Positions 26,598-38,900 of a stretch of 64,000 bases of DNA are shown one piece after another. A model generated the notes under the pieces. It searched no databases. It was not told the DNA's origin and saw only the letters and a list, made by a program, of their open reading frames with translations. How positions within the stretch are numbered: position 1 is the stretch's first letter; every line of letters starts with the position of its first letter. The position numbers and the translations under genes are program-made. This DNA comes from Cardiocondyla obscurior (Eukaryota; Arthropoda; Insecta; Hymenoptera; Formicidae): the NCBI RefSeq assembly GCF_019399895.1, contig NC_091876.1, positions 2,332,381-2,396,380 on the forward strand. Reading direction: 5' to 3'.

Positions 26598-28504
26598 TTA
26601 TTCCCAACCCCAAATTCCCGTCGACTCTTTAATTGTAGCTCTATTATCTCTTCGTATTCTCGTTACTGCGCTTGCTTCTCCTTTAACAAGCGTTTTCTTT
26701 GCTTGGATTTTCTCGCGTTTGTCAAGTGCTAATTTTGTTCTTTTTTTTATCACATCTGGTGCAATTGTAGCAGCTGTTGAAATACTCCGTATACTTTGTG
26801 TATCATTATAAACATGTGTTGATTCCTCTTTCATATTTGACGAAAAACTACAAGATTCACCACTATTGTGTGTTTCATTGGTTATTACTTTTTCGTCTGT
26901 TGCAATGTCGTTATTTAAGCGTTCATTATTTAGTACCATTTCTTGTGTTGGAAGATCAAAATCTTTTTTTGAAATTTGATTTTGAAATTGTAAATCATTG
27001 AACTGAGATTGCAAATTTTCGACCTCATCAACACAATCTTCATATGTTTCTTTTTCATCTTTCTCATTAGTCTCAATATTTTCATTATCTTTTTCTTCTG
27101 TATATTCTATATCTAAATCTGTTAAGAAAATATCAATTTCTTTTTCTACTTGTTTTGCAAAGCCACTAGCTCTAACTTCATTATCTATGCAGTCCTCGCG
27201 TCTAAAATAGATAATAATAAATAATTTGTTTTAATAAAATAATCGAGTTTTATCAATAAAAAATATAATTAAAATACAATAATAATAACGTTTTTTTTTT
27301 TTTTTACTACTCACGTTATATCTTGAAAAGTTGGATACAATTCGCTTTCATATCCAAAACGTCTTTTAAAAAAATCACGAATACAGTTTACATCTCTTTG
27401 AAAGTATGCTTCTGCATTTTCATGTTCAGTAGAAACCATCTGTGGAAAATCAATGATGACAGGTTTGCCATCATTTTTAATCATTATATTAAACTCATTA
27501 AAATCTCCATGTATAACACCATGATTTCCTAATCTAACAATCAAATCCATAAGTTCATCATACAATGCCTCAACATTGTTTACTTCATTTACATTACACC
27601 TAAAAAATACAATATAATCAAATTACTATAATTGTATTTAATTACTAATTGCACTATTAATAACATACATACAGAGGTCCACCTTCAACCAGCTCCATAA
27701 CAACACAATGCCTGTTAAAGTCAATTGGTTTTGGAACAGGAAAACCTCTATCTAGAAGTGCTTTCATATATGCAAATTCTCTAGTTGCAGCAATTCTTGA
27801 TAGATACAACCAGGATGCAGAATGCCGATGTTGAAGATAATCCCTTTTTCCTTTAATATTTCGAAAACAAGTTCTACCCAGTCTATGTAATTTTAAACAA
27901 AGTGGTGTTTCATCTTCATTAGCAACAACATAAATATTAGATTCCTTGCCAACACCAATCTGATTGCCAAAGGAACAAATTGTTCCTCTTTGTGTTAAGA
28001 CTTTTAAAGCTAAATAATCATAACCAGTGTTTGTCAAACGATAACCATCATCTAAAAATTTATTACAAATAATTATATTAAATAAATAATATATTTTAAA
28101 TATGCATTTCATAAAATCAGTAGTAGCATAAAAATGTTTTACATCGTTTGCCTCGTTCATAACTGAGCAGTCTATGCTTGCACATTTCTTTTAGCAATTT
28201 ATGTACGCCGCCGTAACGCAAATTCGCTATTTGAGCAGCGAGTAAAGCAGGTACTAATTCATGGTTTTTCATACCCATTTCAATCTAAAGTTAAAAAATA
28301 ATACGGAAATATTATAATTTATAAAAAACGCAACGCCTAAATTATACGGACTCCATAACAGGTTATTAAAATCCTGTAAACTTATGTGAAAAAAAAAATG
28401 TATAAGTTCGTAAAGACATATAGGTTAAAAATATATACCGCCGTCAAAACACGAAAATCTTCCGATGTTAAATATCGTAACATTTTAACATCCAACTTTC
28501 CCAT
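26598..28504 (-). CDS. RIOK2: RIO kinase 2 (atypical serine kinase, 40S maturation)
   Basis: Atypical kinase/ATPase needed for late cytoplasmic maturation of the pre-40S ribosomal subunit. Five exons on the minus strand: 28439-28504, 28143-28284, 27673-28051, 27315-27599, 26598-27201; all junctions preserve frame, giving 491 residues. The N-terminus MGKLDVKMLRYLTSEDFRVL begins the RIO2 winged-helix domain (about residues 1-90). The RIO kinase fold follows with the ATP loop GVGKESNIYVVANE, the catalytic HGDFNEFN (Asp-Asn) and the metal-binding IDFPQMVS. The C-terminal 200 residues are acidic, then basic with a short tail ending WGWE, as in the family. The donor of exon 3 (CCTCT|GTATG) was chosen because it alone keeps the frame. 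It is divergent from YEATS2 with about 1 kb between start codons. Confidence 0.95.
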
Positions 28505-29512
28505 GATTGTATTAAAAAGTATATACGATTTATGTAACTACGATCAAACAGATCAAAATATTAACTGTTTAATTAAATTCCAGATTATAATACACACGAG
28601 ATACAACACGCGGACTTTGGAGAAATTGGAGATCGTGTGACGTATGACATTAGGTGCGTTCAACACAGTACCACAGAATCGCTCAGTGAGCTTTTGCATC
28701 TTATTGGAGAAAATATTCACCAATCAGTTGCAATAGCTCACTGAACGGTTATTTGCTGAACGCATCCAATAAGTTGCACTAATTTGCATCGCTTTACACC
28801 AGTTCAACATGGCAGTACAGCTGGAAGGAACAAATCTGTTGTATATAAGAATAAGAAAATACGGATTCCGATTTACAGCTCCCGAATCTTAAGTAATTAC
28901 AAAGTTACCTATTTTTTTCGAATAGATTCTAGTTTTATTACAATTTCTTTTTATCTCTTGCAAGCCACGACTACCTGTACCTTTTAAGTTCACGTTGTAG
29001 TGCGGTGCTTTTTTTAGGTTATTCGGGATATACACAGATTTATTTTACAGAATATAATAATAATGTTGATAATTACATTGTTTTAATTACAGAGTGACTC
29101 TGTTACATTGGTGTTTTTTCCTCGACGTGAAAATTATCTGTGTACGGGAAATGCTCGCAGTGGAGTTTTTTTATTTCTTAAAGTCGAGACGTTGAATGCA
29201 GTTAAATGTTAAAAGCATCTTAAGCAGTAAGACGGGGTATTACTAGCGATACGGTGGTGAGGAGTATGGAATTTGCACTATCAGGTTCCTATTTTCTAAT
29301 TAATGCCGCTGACAGAATAGTATACGACAACACTGAAGTATTCGCGTGTGGTAAAGACAGTAAAAATCGGAGTAACGCTTTAGCAATGCTGTTGAAATAG
29401 ATATATATTGAATTATACTATTTTCTTGTATTTTTTTTATCTCATTTTAATTTTAGCCTAACTATTGTGTATCGCGTATTTAAATGACTTGGACAAAGTG
29501 TAAACGCGATAA
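28505..29512. promoter_or_regulatory. Shared divergent promoter region of RIOK2 and YEATS2
   Basis: About 1 kb between the two start codons, containing both 5' leaders. It is AT-rich rather than a CpG island. It contains a short element with inverted ends (28651-28770) and CCAAT-type motifs at about 28704 and 28720. Transcription starts cannot be placed from the sequence. Confidence 0.55.
28651..28770. mobile_element. MITE-like palindromic element
   Basis: A stretch of about 120 bases has inverted ends (GGTGCGTTCAACAC at 28653-28666 against GCTGAACGCATCC at 28754-28766; core TGCGTTCA/TGAACGCA) and an inner inverted pair (GCTCAGTGAGCT against AGCTCACTGAAC). Short non-coding elements with nested inverted repeats fit a MITE. 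Target-site duplications are not clear, so the class is unknown. Confidence 0.4.
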
Positions 29513-32500
29513 ATGAGTGCTCCTGAAGAATCACTAAACGGTCGGGATCCTGATTACGTTTCCGCAGCTTCTAATGACCAAACTCAGCAAAAAATTTATG
29601 AAGAAAATGGTAAGTCTGCCTTTGATTCTTTTAATCGATTGTTATTGAATTTGTACATATGCTAATATAATTTTTAAAATTGCTCAAATTAGGTTATATC
29701 TTAATTTGTTTAATACCTGATAGTTTTTGGTAATAAATAATACACCTTGTCTCGCTTTATTTATTTATTTATTTATTTTTTTTTTTAGCAAGAAGCACTA
29801 CTGCAAAAAAAATAACCGCGATAGTAGAAAAAGAATTCTCACAAGAAATCGATTTGAAGGAGAAGGAAGTTTTACAAATACAAGAGAGATTACACAAGAC
29901 CCTCAAGATTTTTCATCTATTACGTTATGTCGTAATAACAAACTTTTACGATCGCAAGCAGTGCCAAATTGTTCAAACTCCCGAGACAACGAAACAGACA
30001 AGGATTCATCCTGCGGTTAAAACGGTACTCGGAAAGAGTCCTAGATCGACTGGTTCTTTAGACCTTGCAGTGCCATCGACGTCCACCGATCCTCGATTTT
30101 TGTGCAACGACGGGCCACTTGTGAACGCAAGTACTACTACGAATAATACGCTTAAAATCGAAGAGAATGACGATACGTCACGAAGCGAGAAACGAAAGAC
30201 ACCGCTGGTCGAAGAGTCGCAACCTCGCAAAATACCTCGTTACGTGCCACCAAAAAACACTGTTCCCGAGAAGACGTGTCCGCCTCGCGGTAATAGCAAC
30301 AAGGTCCGCAAACGAATTATCGTCGGAAATATCTCCAAGTGGATCCCACCGGATTGGAGAGAAGATGCATCTAGTCATAAGTGGACGATGTACGTACGCG
30401 GCGAAAAAGATAAAAACGTTAACATCGACACATTTATTAGTAAGGTGAGGTTCTTTCTACATCCTAGTTACCGTCCAAACGATGTTGTCGAGGTAACGTC
30501 GTACCCGTTTCACTTATCCAGACGAGGATGGGGCGAATTTCCTCTTAGAGTGCAACTGCATTTTAAAAATGCATTGAATAAGCCCATGGACATAATTCAT
30601 CATCTAAAACTGGATCGCACCTATACGGGATTGCAAACTCTGGGCTCGGAGACTCTGGTCGATGTTTGGATTCGCACGACCGAGTCGGATAACGTGGAAT
30701 TGAATAATGATGAATCCGCCGAGTCTTCCGCTAATGATACTATAGTAAAAATAGAACCGAATGACGATTCTTATTCCAAATTTACTCCTGAGCAGTCAAA
30801 GAAAGTATCGAAAACGTCACATCTTACCGCCGACACTCCCGAGGGCATACAAATGGAAGAGAAAATAATGAAGGTATATAATCGATTAAATTCATCGTTG
30901 GATTTAATGTTGATGAATAATGTCGAGAAAGTTAAAATAAAAACTAAGTGTGAAGATGCGACTCAAATATCTGACGATAAAGATAAAGAAATGACAGATT
31001 TGTTTATCGAACACGATCATAATTATTGTCGCAAACAGTATTTTAATTCTGATTATTGTACTATAAAAGAAGAAAACGTTACTGTGGAGCACTATTCTGA
31101 AAATACGGAAAATCCAGACTGTACGACATTCGCGATCGATTCGTCGACAATCGAGAATAATGAGAAAAAATCTGATTTAATTGCGAACACATTTCAAGAA
31201 AAGAATAGCCAGAAAGGTCCACGGTCATTCGATGCGGTAAAATCTTTACAGGAGAACTTGAAAAACGATACTAAGATTTTAGAAAATATATCTACTAAAG
31301 ATACAGAATCGACAACTAATGGTTTCTGCAAACCTGTTCTCACATCGTTCGATTGTTTCGATAATTTACAGAAATCCTCGCACTTGAAAGCTCCTAATTC
31401 ATATTTAAAACCTCTGCACATCTCTATACCGTCGTCGAATATCTTTACATCGTCGAACAATAAGCATGTGTTACTATTGAAAGATAAGAAATCGGTACCG
31501 GTAAACCTCACGAATATTCTTCCATCGAAACCTAACGAAAACTCGAAAATGTTCGTCGAGGGTGTAAGTATTTTGAAGAAACCACCCATCGCCAAAGTAA
31601 ATGCACTGCGAGAGAACACTGTTAAAAATAAGAATAACAACAGCGGCAATAAAAAGACTGCTGTACTCAGGTTAAAAAGCGCCAACAGTCTACTGTTGAA
31701 CGTTAACGAGAACGTACCAATTCTAAAAATAACGGACTCGCGCGATCCTTTGTATAATTATAATCTTGTCGATGCGAGGAGGAATCTGTTAATTAAGAAG
31801 CAAGAGCACGTATCGTGTGCGAAACCGGAAGAAAAGCCTGCGGTACAGCATGTGAAAGTCACGTTGGGTAAAGACAAGCTTAAAATTCAAAGCAAAAAAG
31901 ATCTCTACGAAGCAGTTCTTAAATCGATCACCACCGCAAATATCGCCGATACGGAAACACTGATACGATTCGTCATACGCCGACTGCCGATTGTTACGCG
32001 AGATGCTCGTGATCCTGATTACAAGCGGCTGCATCCTTACGCATGTAGCAGTGAAGAGGATTACCTTGCTTATAATATCGGCAAGCAGCGAGCTATAGAA
32101 TGGTACCGCGCGAAAGCAGTTAGGAGCTTTCTACGAATGAAGCCAATGATACCTATTGATCAATTGTGGAGCATCAAGGAAATCGTACTGTGGGCCAGAT
32201 TACACGGTTACACACCGATTAAGAACATCTTCAACGTACAAGAAATAGCTGAAACGAGTAGCGCGAAAAAGCTATCTGATACCACGATGTCTGCCACGAT
32301 CTCGTCTACGTGTACGGAACCAATCGCACTGCAAAAGTGGTTGGAAACTTGTCAGCAAGAGCCCGATCGATCGACGGACTGTTACCTCGACAACGAAGAG
32401 ATCGACGTCGAGACTGTTGAGGAAAAGCCGTGTAAAATTACAATCGATCGAGAAAAAAGCGACGATAATAAAACTTATTTGACTGGCTCTTCGTTAATAC

Positions 32501-33004
32501 CGATTGAACTTGACGAAAAAATGCTGCCGTTCCACAATTTCGTCTGTGACACTGCGCGAGATATCGGCATCAAGATCGAACCGGAGGAGATTATTCCTGG
32601 CGTTTTATATTGCGCATCCAGTCGTGTAATAATGCGGGTAAAGATTATTTTTTTATATTACAAATTGCATTTACTGCTAGGATAATTATAAAAAAATGTA
32701 TTGTCACGAGCGTTATTGTTCTCAGGTTATCGAATGCTTCGTGGAGGATCTTACTCGATCGTCGTTAGCAAGAGCTTGGGAAAGAACCAGCCCGAACGAG
32801 TAATTTAATTTTTTTTTACCTCTACTGTGTTGTATCTAACGTTCTTTAAATGTTAAACTAATCTTATAAACATTTTATTGCAGATGTCCTAAAATTATTA
32901 CTCCGAACGACGTTCGTGAAGCTCTAGCAAGTCGGGAAGAATTTGATATTTTCACGAACGTAGGTCTGGGCTCGAAACAGGAATTAAATACGACTGAGAC
33001 GTGA
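29513..33004 (+). CDS. YEATS2: YEATS domain-containing protein 2 (ATAC complex)
   Basis: Scaffold and acyl-lysine reader of the ATAC histone acetyltransferase complex; nuclear. Four exons: 29513-29609, 29789-32637, 32726-32799, 32884-33004, giving 1046 residues. The start MSAPEESLNGRDPDY resembles the conserved N-terminal DPDY region of the family. The YEATS domain is at about residues 175-310, with IIVGNISKWIPPD, HKWTMYVRGE, FLHPSYRPNDVVEV, LSRRGWGEFPLRVQLHF and LKLDRTYTGLQTLGSET. A long Ser/Asn/Lys-rich disordered middle follows. The C-terminal 100 or so residues (LPFHNFVCDTARDIGI... NVREALASREEFDIF-like) form the histone-fold module known in YEATS2 to pair with an NC2-beta-type partner. 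Most of the protein comes from one 2.85-kb exon. It is head-to-head with RIOK2. Confidence 0.95.
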
Positions 33005-33536
33005 CAACGAGCAAGTGATCACTCTGTCGTATCAGATTCCAGTATGTAACGACGTTATTGCTACAACTTGAATGTACAGCGGAGAAGAGTTTCCAATTAA
33101 TTGAAATATTGCAACATTCGCTCTCGCGTCCCAGCGGTTTACGGATCGATACGTAGGAAATGGAAAACGACTCTGACATTTTAAGTATGCTGTTGTCACA
33201 GACAACCGTGTATTTCCGAACTTTATGACCAATTTGATAACGTGAAATAAGGTAAAGTCTTTTTTTTTTTACACACATTCGCAAACAAATGAAACATTTA
33301 TATTGTAGCATGTATAATACAGGAGTTATTTTTTTTACCAATTCTTTTCTTAATTTGTAAAAGAAAATTAAGATTAAAACTATTATTTTATAAAATATTT
33401 GTACAGGTGAAATTTTTATCAACCTCGAGAACTTTCCCGTATTCTTTGAATCTATAAATCCACATTTGCAAAGAAATAAGTTGATGCTGTGTAATCAACT
33501 AATTAAAGTTTCCCAGAAAGTATTTATTATTGCTAA

Positions 33537-33542
33537 AATAAA
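33537..33542 (+). terminator. Polyadenylation signal AATAAA, probably YEATS2
   Basis: A canonical hexamer 533 bases after the YEATS2 stop, in AT-rich sequence. Confidence 0.45.
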
Positions 33543-34687
33543 CCATGTGCTTCGCGTGCGCAATTTTCCAAAAGGTCCCAATTCGTACGCGTCATTATAA
33601 TTGGGGACATTAATTAATTATAATAATTTCTTGCCGGTTCAAGAAACCAAATTACAAACAACGAAAAAAAAAAAAAAAGAAATGCGACTTACCAATCTGT
33701 ATGACAGCGGAGTTGTGAAATTCACCCGGTGACTGTAACATAAAAAAGAAAATATTAATAGAAACATGTGTTAATTAATGAGATTAATAAAAAAAAAAAA
33801 AAGATTTTTTTTTTTTAATTTATACTTACTTTAAAGTTGCTCCGCCGATGCAGGATGCCCATCCTGAGCCTGCTCCTCCTCTCAGTTTGGACGTCGTGAC
33901 GAGTCCTCCTTCCGCGCACAAGTCACTCGCGAACCCCGACCGTGAATTTACTGTCGCGAAATTTACTGAACACTATATCGCGCGTTATTTTTCGGCGTTC
34001 CTGAAAAAGAAAATCCTGAAAAAAAAAACAGGTTACAGACTTACCGAATCTGCATACAGCGGAGTTGTAAAATTCTGCCGGTGGCTGTAACATAAAAAGG
34101 AAAATATTAATGTAGACGTGTCGAAAAATTAATAAGATTAATAAAAAAAAAGATAAAAATTTTTTTTTAATAAAGATATAATTTAATAAAATTCATGCTT
34201 ACCTATAAGTTGCTCCGCCGATGCATGATGCCTCCTGGTGGGCCTGCTCATCCTCTCAGATGGGACGTGACGAGCCATCCTTCCGCGCACAAGTAACTCG
34301 CGAACGCACTTCCGTAAAAAATAATCGTATAATAAAACGTCCGTAAACTAGCGGCACTCCCGAAACGACCGACGAACCGGCTGCGGTTCGTATGATGACT
34401 GATATCGGCGCACGGCACTTTAAGTTCTCATTAAACGATGCGAAGCAGCGGAGTTTCTCTTGATCTGAAACACACAAATTAAAGAATTATTTTGTAGATA
34501 TCACATTCAAAGCATTTTATTCCAAAGACAAATTTATACTTACCCTGGGGTTGCTCCGCCGGGGCAGGATACCCTTCCTGGGCCTCCTCCTCCTCTCAGG
34601 ATGTTCTCGGGATATCCTCGGGATGTCAGGTTGATCTTTGCGCTTGCACCAAGCGGCGAACGAAACACGGGCGTGATATGAAACGTT

Positions 34688-34985
34688 CCCCGCACTGTCT
34701 TTTTCAAGTTCTTTCAATCCCGCACTGTCTTTCTCAAGTTCTTTAAATCCCGCACTGTCTTTCTCAAGTTCTTTATATCCCGCACTGTCTTTCTCAAGTT
34801 CTTTAAATCCCGCAGTCTTTCTCAAGTTCTTTAAATTCCGCACTGTCTTTCTTAAGTTCTTTAAATCCCGCACTGTCTTTCTCAAGTTCTTTAAATCCCG
34901 CACTGTCTTTCTCAAGTTCTTTAAATCCCGCACTGTCTTTCTCAAGTTCTTTAAATCCCGTACTGTCTTTCTCAAGTTCTTTAAA
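34688..34985. repeat. 30-bp minisatellite, 10 copies
   Basis: The unit CCCGCACTGTCTTTCTCAAG plus TTCTTTAAAT is repeated ten times. The fifth copy lacks two bases (CGCAGTCTTT instead of CGCACTGTCTTT), which changes the reading register. On the minus strand the repeat is open on both sides of the deletion: six copies of DLKNLRKTVR, then four of FKELEKDSAG. Confidence 0.95.
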
Positions 34986-35075
34986 TCACTCACTCGAAAC
35001 ACGTTGAGAGTCTCAGCCGCGACGGAGAAGACGTGCGCGAGGTGCGGATCTCACGTTCTGACGATGGCGAAATGC

Positions 35076-35159
35076 GAGATAGTCCACGATACTTCCGAGA
35101 TAGTCCACGATACTTCCGAGATAGTCCACGATACTTCCGAGATAGTCCACGATACTCCC
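35076..35159. repeat. 21-bp tandem repeat, 4 copies
   Basis: GAGATAGTCCACGATACTTC plus C is repeated at 35076, 35097, 35118 and 35139, the last copy slightly diverged. Being a multiple of three, it adds the heptad EIVHDTS on the plus strand or GSIVDYL on the minus strand. Confidence 0.95.
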
Positions 35160-35449
35160 GACCGTCTCAAATCTTCGAATTCGATACGAGAAACGGGCTA
35201 CGACGCACGGATGCCTCGACATTTTCGTTTCGAACTCGGACCGCGTGCTCGCCATGACCTCTAGTAGTACGCAGTAGTTGTCGAGTCATTGTTCTGCGCA
35301 CTGGACACTCGCGAGATAGTCTACGACATTCCCGACCGTCTAAAATCCTCGAATTTGACACGAGAAACCGGCTACGACGCACGGATGCCTCGACATTTTC
35401 GTTTCGAACTCGAACCGCGTGCTCGTCGTGTCCTCTATAGTACGCAGTA
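35139..35449. repeat. Direct duplication, period about 174 bp
   Basis: The segment beginning GAGATAGTC at 35139 recurs at 35313, including GCTACGACGCACGGATGCC and CTCGACATTTTCGTTTCGAA, with differences of a few percent. The minus-strand frame 35167-35547 stays open through both copies, each encoding GEHAVRVRNENVEASVRRS or a close variant. Confidence 0.9.
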
Positions 35450-35499
35450 GTACGAGTTACATAGTCTGTTACCAACTCACGATCAGGCGATCGATGGAG

Positions 35500-35551
35500 C
35501 GCTGTGATTGGTCGGCGCGCTAGGGAAACTACGCATCGACCAATCACAGCG
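35500..35551. promoter_or_regulatory. Inverted CCAAT-box palindrome
   Basis: CGCTGTGATTGGTCG (35500-35514) is repeated exactly inverted as CGACCAATCACAGCG (35537-35551) with a 22-base spacer: 15-bp perfect arms with a CCAAT box each. It lies about 400 bases upstream of the ELMO start and within the minus-strand repeated locus. NF-Y-type binding or a bidirectional promoter is inference. Confidence 0.55.
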
Positions 35552-35950
35552 TTTCACTAGATACAGGCATACATACATCCTCTTAAGATGTCTGCGGGAT
35601 GTCGGGTCGGTCCTCCTTCGATGGTAGAATATTATCTGAAACAGAAAAATTACAATTAATATTATGTTCTGTTCAATGTCTTATTGAGCGCGTATTGTTT
35701 ATCGTACCACACGCGTGTTTTCGTGCCGAGTGACCGGGCGCACATTCCAACGCTAGCACAGCTAGTGCGCACCGTCTTGATTTGTGATCGTTGTGATAGT
35801 CAGTGACAGTGGACCAGCAGAGTGTCGAGACGTCGAAACTCGCGAACTGATTGCAAACAAACTGAAACGGTGTGCACGTAACGTCGTTGTCGCACGCTTT
35901 GTCGCACGAAATTCGTTTTAATTCTTTTTATGTACGTACAGACGGTCAAA

Positions 35951-38900
35951 ATGCCGGTCCAAAAAGATTCGAATATCGTGAAAATCGCAGTTCAAATGAC
36001 CGAGCAAGTGCCGCAGCTTATAGAATTTAATCAGAAGCAACCTTTAGCTGGTATTATCCAGGTACATATAATTGATTCGATAGTTTATTGTTATGTCATA
36101 TGTGTACAAAATACATTTAAATTAATTAAAAAAAAATAAAGTTTTTTTTTTACGACGAAAAGCACTGAAAGGACAAAATTAATTCTGCATTTTTTAGCTC
36201 CACAGAATGACTAACGCTCTTTTAATTTCAGGAATTATGCAATGGATGGGGGTTATCTGATGCGGAATCATATTCTTTACAATTTTCGGAAAATAACAAC
36301 CAGAATTACATTACAGAAAAGAACAGAAATGAGGTAAAAAATGGCAGTATTCTCAGATTGGAGTTGTCTCCCTCGAAAACAGCAAGCGATATTTTGGCTA
36401 AATTGAATAATGGAACTGTGGAAGAAAAGACAGCAGCATTACAGAAACTGAGTACACTCAGTATAGATGTGACTTTTGCATTGGAATTTATAAATAAAAA
36501 TGGATTAGCATTAATTATTTCACAGGTATCAATGTTTTGTACATATAAAATATAATATGTAGCTTTTTTTTGTGAAAGAAAACCTACCATGTATATGATA
36601 GTCATGAAACTGAAATACTAAAGTCCTTCTGAATATCCTTGCAGAAACCTTAGAGAGATTCTAGTGGAAGCTTTTGTGGATATATATATGTATAATAATG
36701 TTAATTACATAATTTTTCTATTAGGTTGAAGGTGGGAAATACAAGGGAAACACACTTGCTTATTCCCTTCAATCATTTGTTGAGTTGATGGATCATGGAA
36801 TTGTGTCATGGGACATATTGGAAACACCCTTTATTAATAAAGTGGCAAGCTATGTGAACAATCAATCAATACCTCAGGATACCAGTATAGTGGAAGCCTC
36901 TCTGAGTATTTTAGAAAATATAGTTTTAAATTCGACAGGAAAATATGGACAAGTGGAAAAAGAAGTTACTTTTCCGAATCTTGTAATGCATTTGCAGTCC
37001 ACATCTCCTCAAATTCAACAAAATGCGATTGCGCTAATAAATGCGCTGTTTCTAAAGGCCGATCTACACAAAAGGCGAGCAGTTTCTGCTACATTGCAAT
37101 CTAAACAAGTCAGGAATGTGTTCTTGACTAATGTGATACAGCCTACTGGACAGGTATAATTAAATAACATATTGATATAAAATTTTTGGTAGTGTTACAC
37201 TTATCCTTTGTATCTTTTTTACGGACAAATAATTAATTTAAAATAATTGATATAATCTATGTAACCTCGCTAGGTTTGGTAATTGATAATTTATTTTACT
37301 TTATTATAATTATATCACTTCTATATCTCCGAAAATTTTGTTTTTATTTGTCTAACTTTAGTCATACGTTGCGAATTATTTTTAGTTGACATATTCTTAT
37401 TGTTTGGAAAAATATTTTTTCGCAGGTCGGAGCAGAAATGGCACATCAACTTTATGTACTGCAAACGTTAACGCTGAGTCTTTTGGAACAACGAATGATG
37501 GCAAAGATGGATCCACAAGATCAAGATGCACATGACAAAATTAAGGAACTTCGAAAGATTGCCTTCGATACGGAAAACGCGAATAGTAGCGATGTAACCG
37601 CTCGAAAGCAAGGACTTTTTGCCAAAGATTACAAGAAACTAGGTTTCAAGTACGACATTAATCCTGCTCTTGATTTTACCGAGACCCCGCCAGGGATGCT
37701 TGCGTTAGATTGTATGGTATACTTTGCGCGTAATCATACCGAAGCTTACACGAAAGTCGTTCTTGAAAACTCGTGCAGAGCGGACGAACACGAATGTCCT
37801 TTCGGTAGAACAAGTGTAGAACTTGTTAAATTGCTTTGCGAGGTAAGATAAATTTCTGAAAATCTTAAATTATACGTTTACTAACGCACGCATAATATGT
37901 TAAGTGGACAAATATTATTTTAATTAGGTATTACGCATTGGCGAAGCTCCCAGTGAGCAGGGTCAGTCTTATCATCCGATGTTCTTTACGCACGATCATC
38001 CTTTCGAAGAGTTCTACTGCGTTTGCATAGTGCTATTAAACAAAACGTGGAAGGAAATGAGAGCAACCACAGAAGATTTTGTCAAGGTTTTCTCTGTTGT
38101 GCGCGAGCAGATTACTAGGGCACTTCAGTGCAAACCCACAGGGCTAGATAAGTTTAAAAATAAATTGCAACAACTGCCATATTCAACAATCACCAACCTC
38201 TGGCAACAAGAGAGAACAAATCGAGAAGAATGGGAAAGTCATGCGAGACCAATTGTTGAACTTAGAGAACAGATTACTCCTGAAATCTTAGAGTTACTAC
38301 AGCAACAACGACTAGGATTTTTAGTGCAGGGTACCAGATTCATGAAATACAGTGCCAGAGGACAAGTATGTATCGTTTTACCGCAATCCATATAACACGA
38401 AAGTCATATAGTCTTAAGCACGTCTTTGTTCATTTTTTTTTTTTTTTTTTATAAGAGACGTACTCAAAACGTCTTTATACGACTTTCATGCTATATGAGA
38501 AAACGTACGTTCGATATTTCGACAAACAAATTACATTTCTAATTTCGATTATAATATCTTTAGCGGATTAAAGATAAATTTTGGTACGTTCGTTTATCAC
38601 CAAATCACAAAGTTTTCCATTACGGAGACTGCGATGAAAAATCAGTGCCAACGATAGATGAACTTCCTACTAAATTAGCGGTAGTTGAGATTAGAGGATT
38701 ACTAACTGGCAGAGATTGTCCGCACATGAAAGACTTGCAAAGACGAAAAACTACACATCAGTTGGCGTTTTCCTTAGCCTTGGATTCTGTTGAAGTATCT
38801 AGTCTCGATTTCGTCGCTCCTGACGAACAGGTTTTTGATTATTGGACTGACGGCATTAACGCTTTACTCGGTACGTCACATATTTTACCTATTTTACTGA

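Larger units (their letters stand above)
33693..35642 (-). other. Minus-strand transcript unit of duplicated exon-like modules
   Basis: Read on the minus strand, consecutive pieces are flanked by good splice signals: a large piece 34544-35642 (acceptor CTGTTTCAG, donor GGTAAGTATA), 34203-34464, a 40-nt piece 34045-34084, 33830-34000, and another 40-nt piece 33693-33732. The long pieces share a 3' end (TGCATCGGCGGAGCAAC type) and the two 40-nt pieces are near-copies (CACAACTCCGCTGT versus TACAACTCCGCTGT), so a long-plus-short exon pair was duplicated with its introns. The large piece has long open frames across tandem repeats: an arginine-rich duplicated segment (35167-35547), a VGSIVDYLGSIVDYL segment (35013-35255) and a decapeptide repeat (34517-35002). 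These frames are not one continuous frame. No family is recognised; a repetitive non-coding RNA or a young gene are both possible. Confidence 0.45.

Noticed and set aside
34688..35159. Regular short repeats that might suggest a CRISPR array
   Set aside because: The units are directly abutting with no unique spacers, and the setting is a eukaryotic intron-rich genome.
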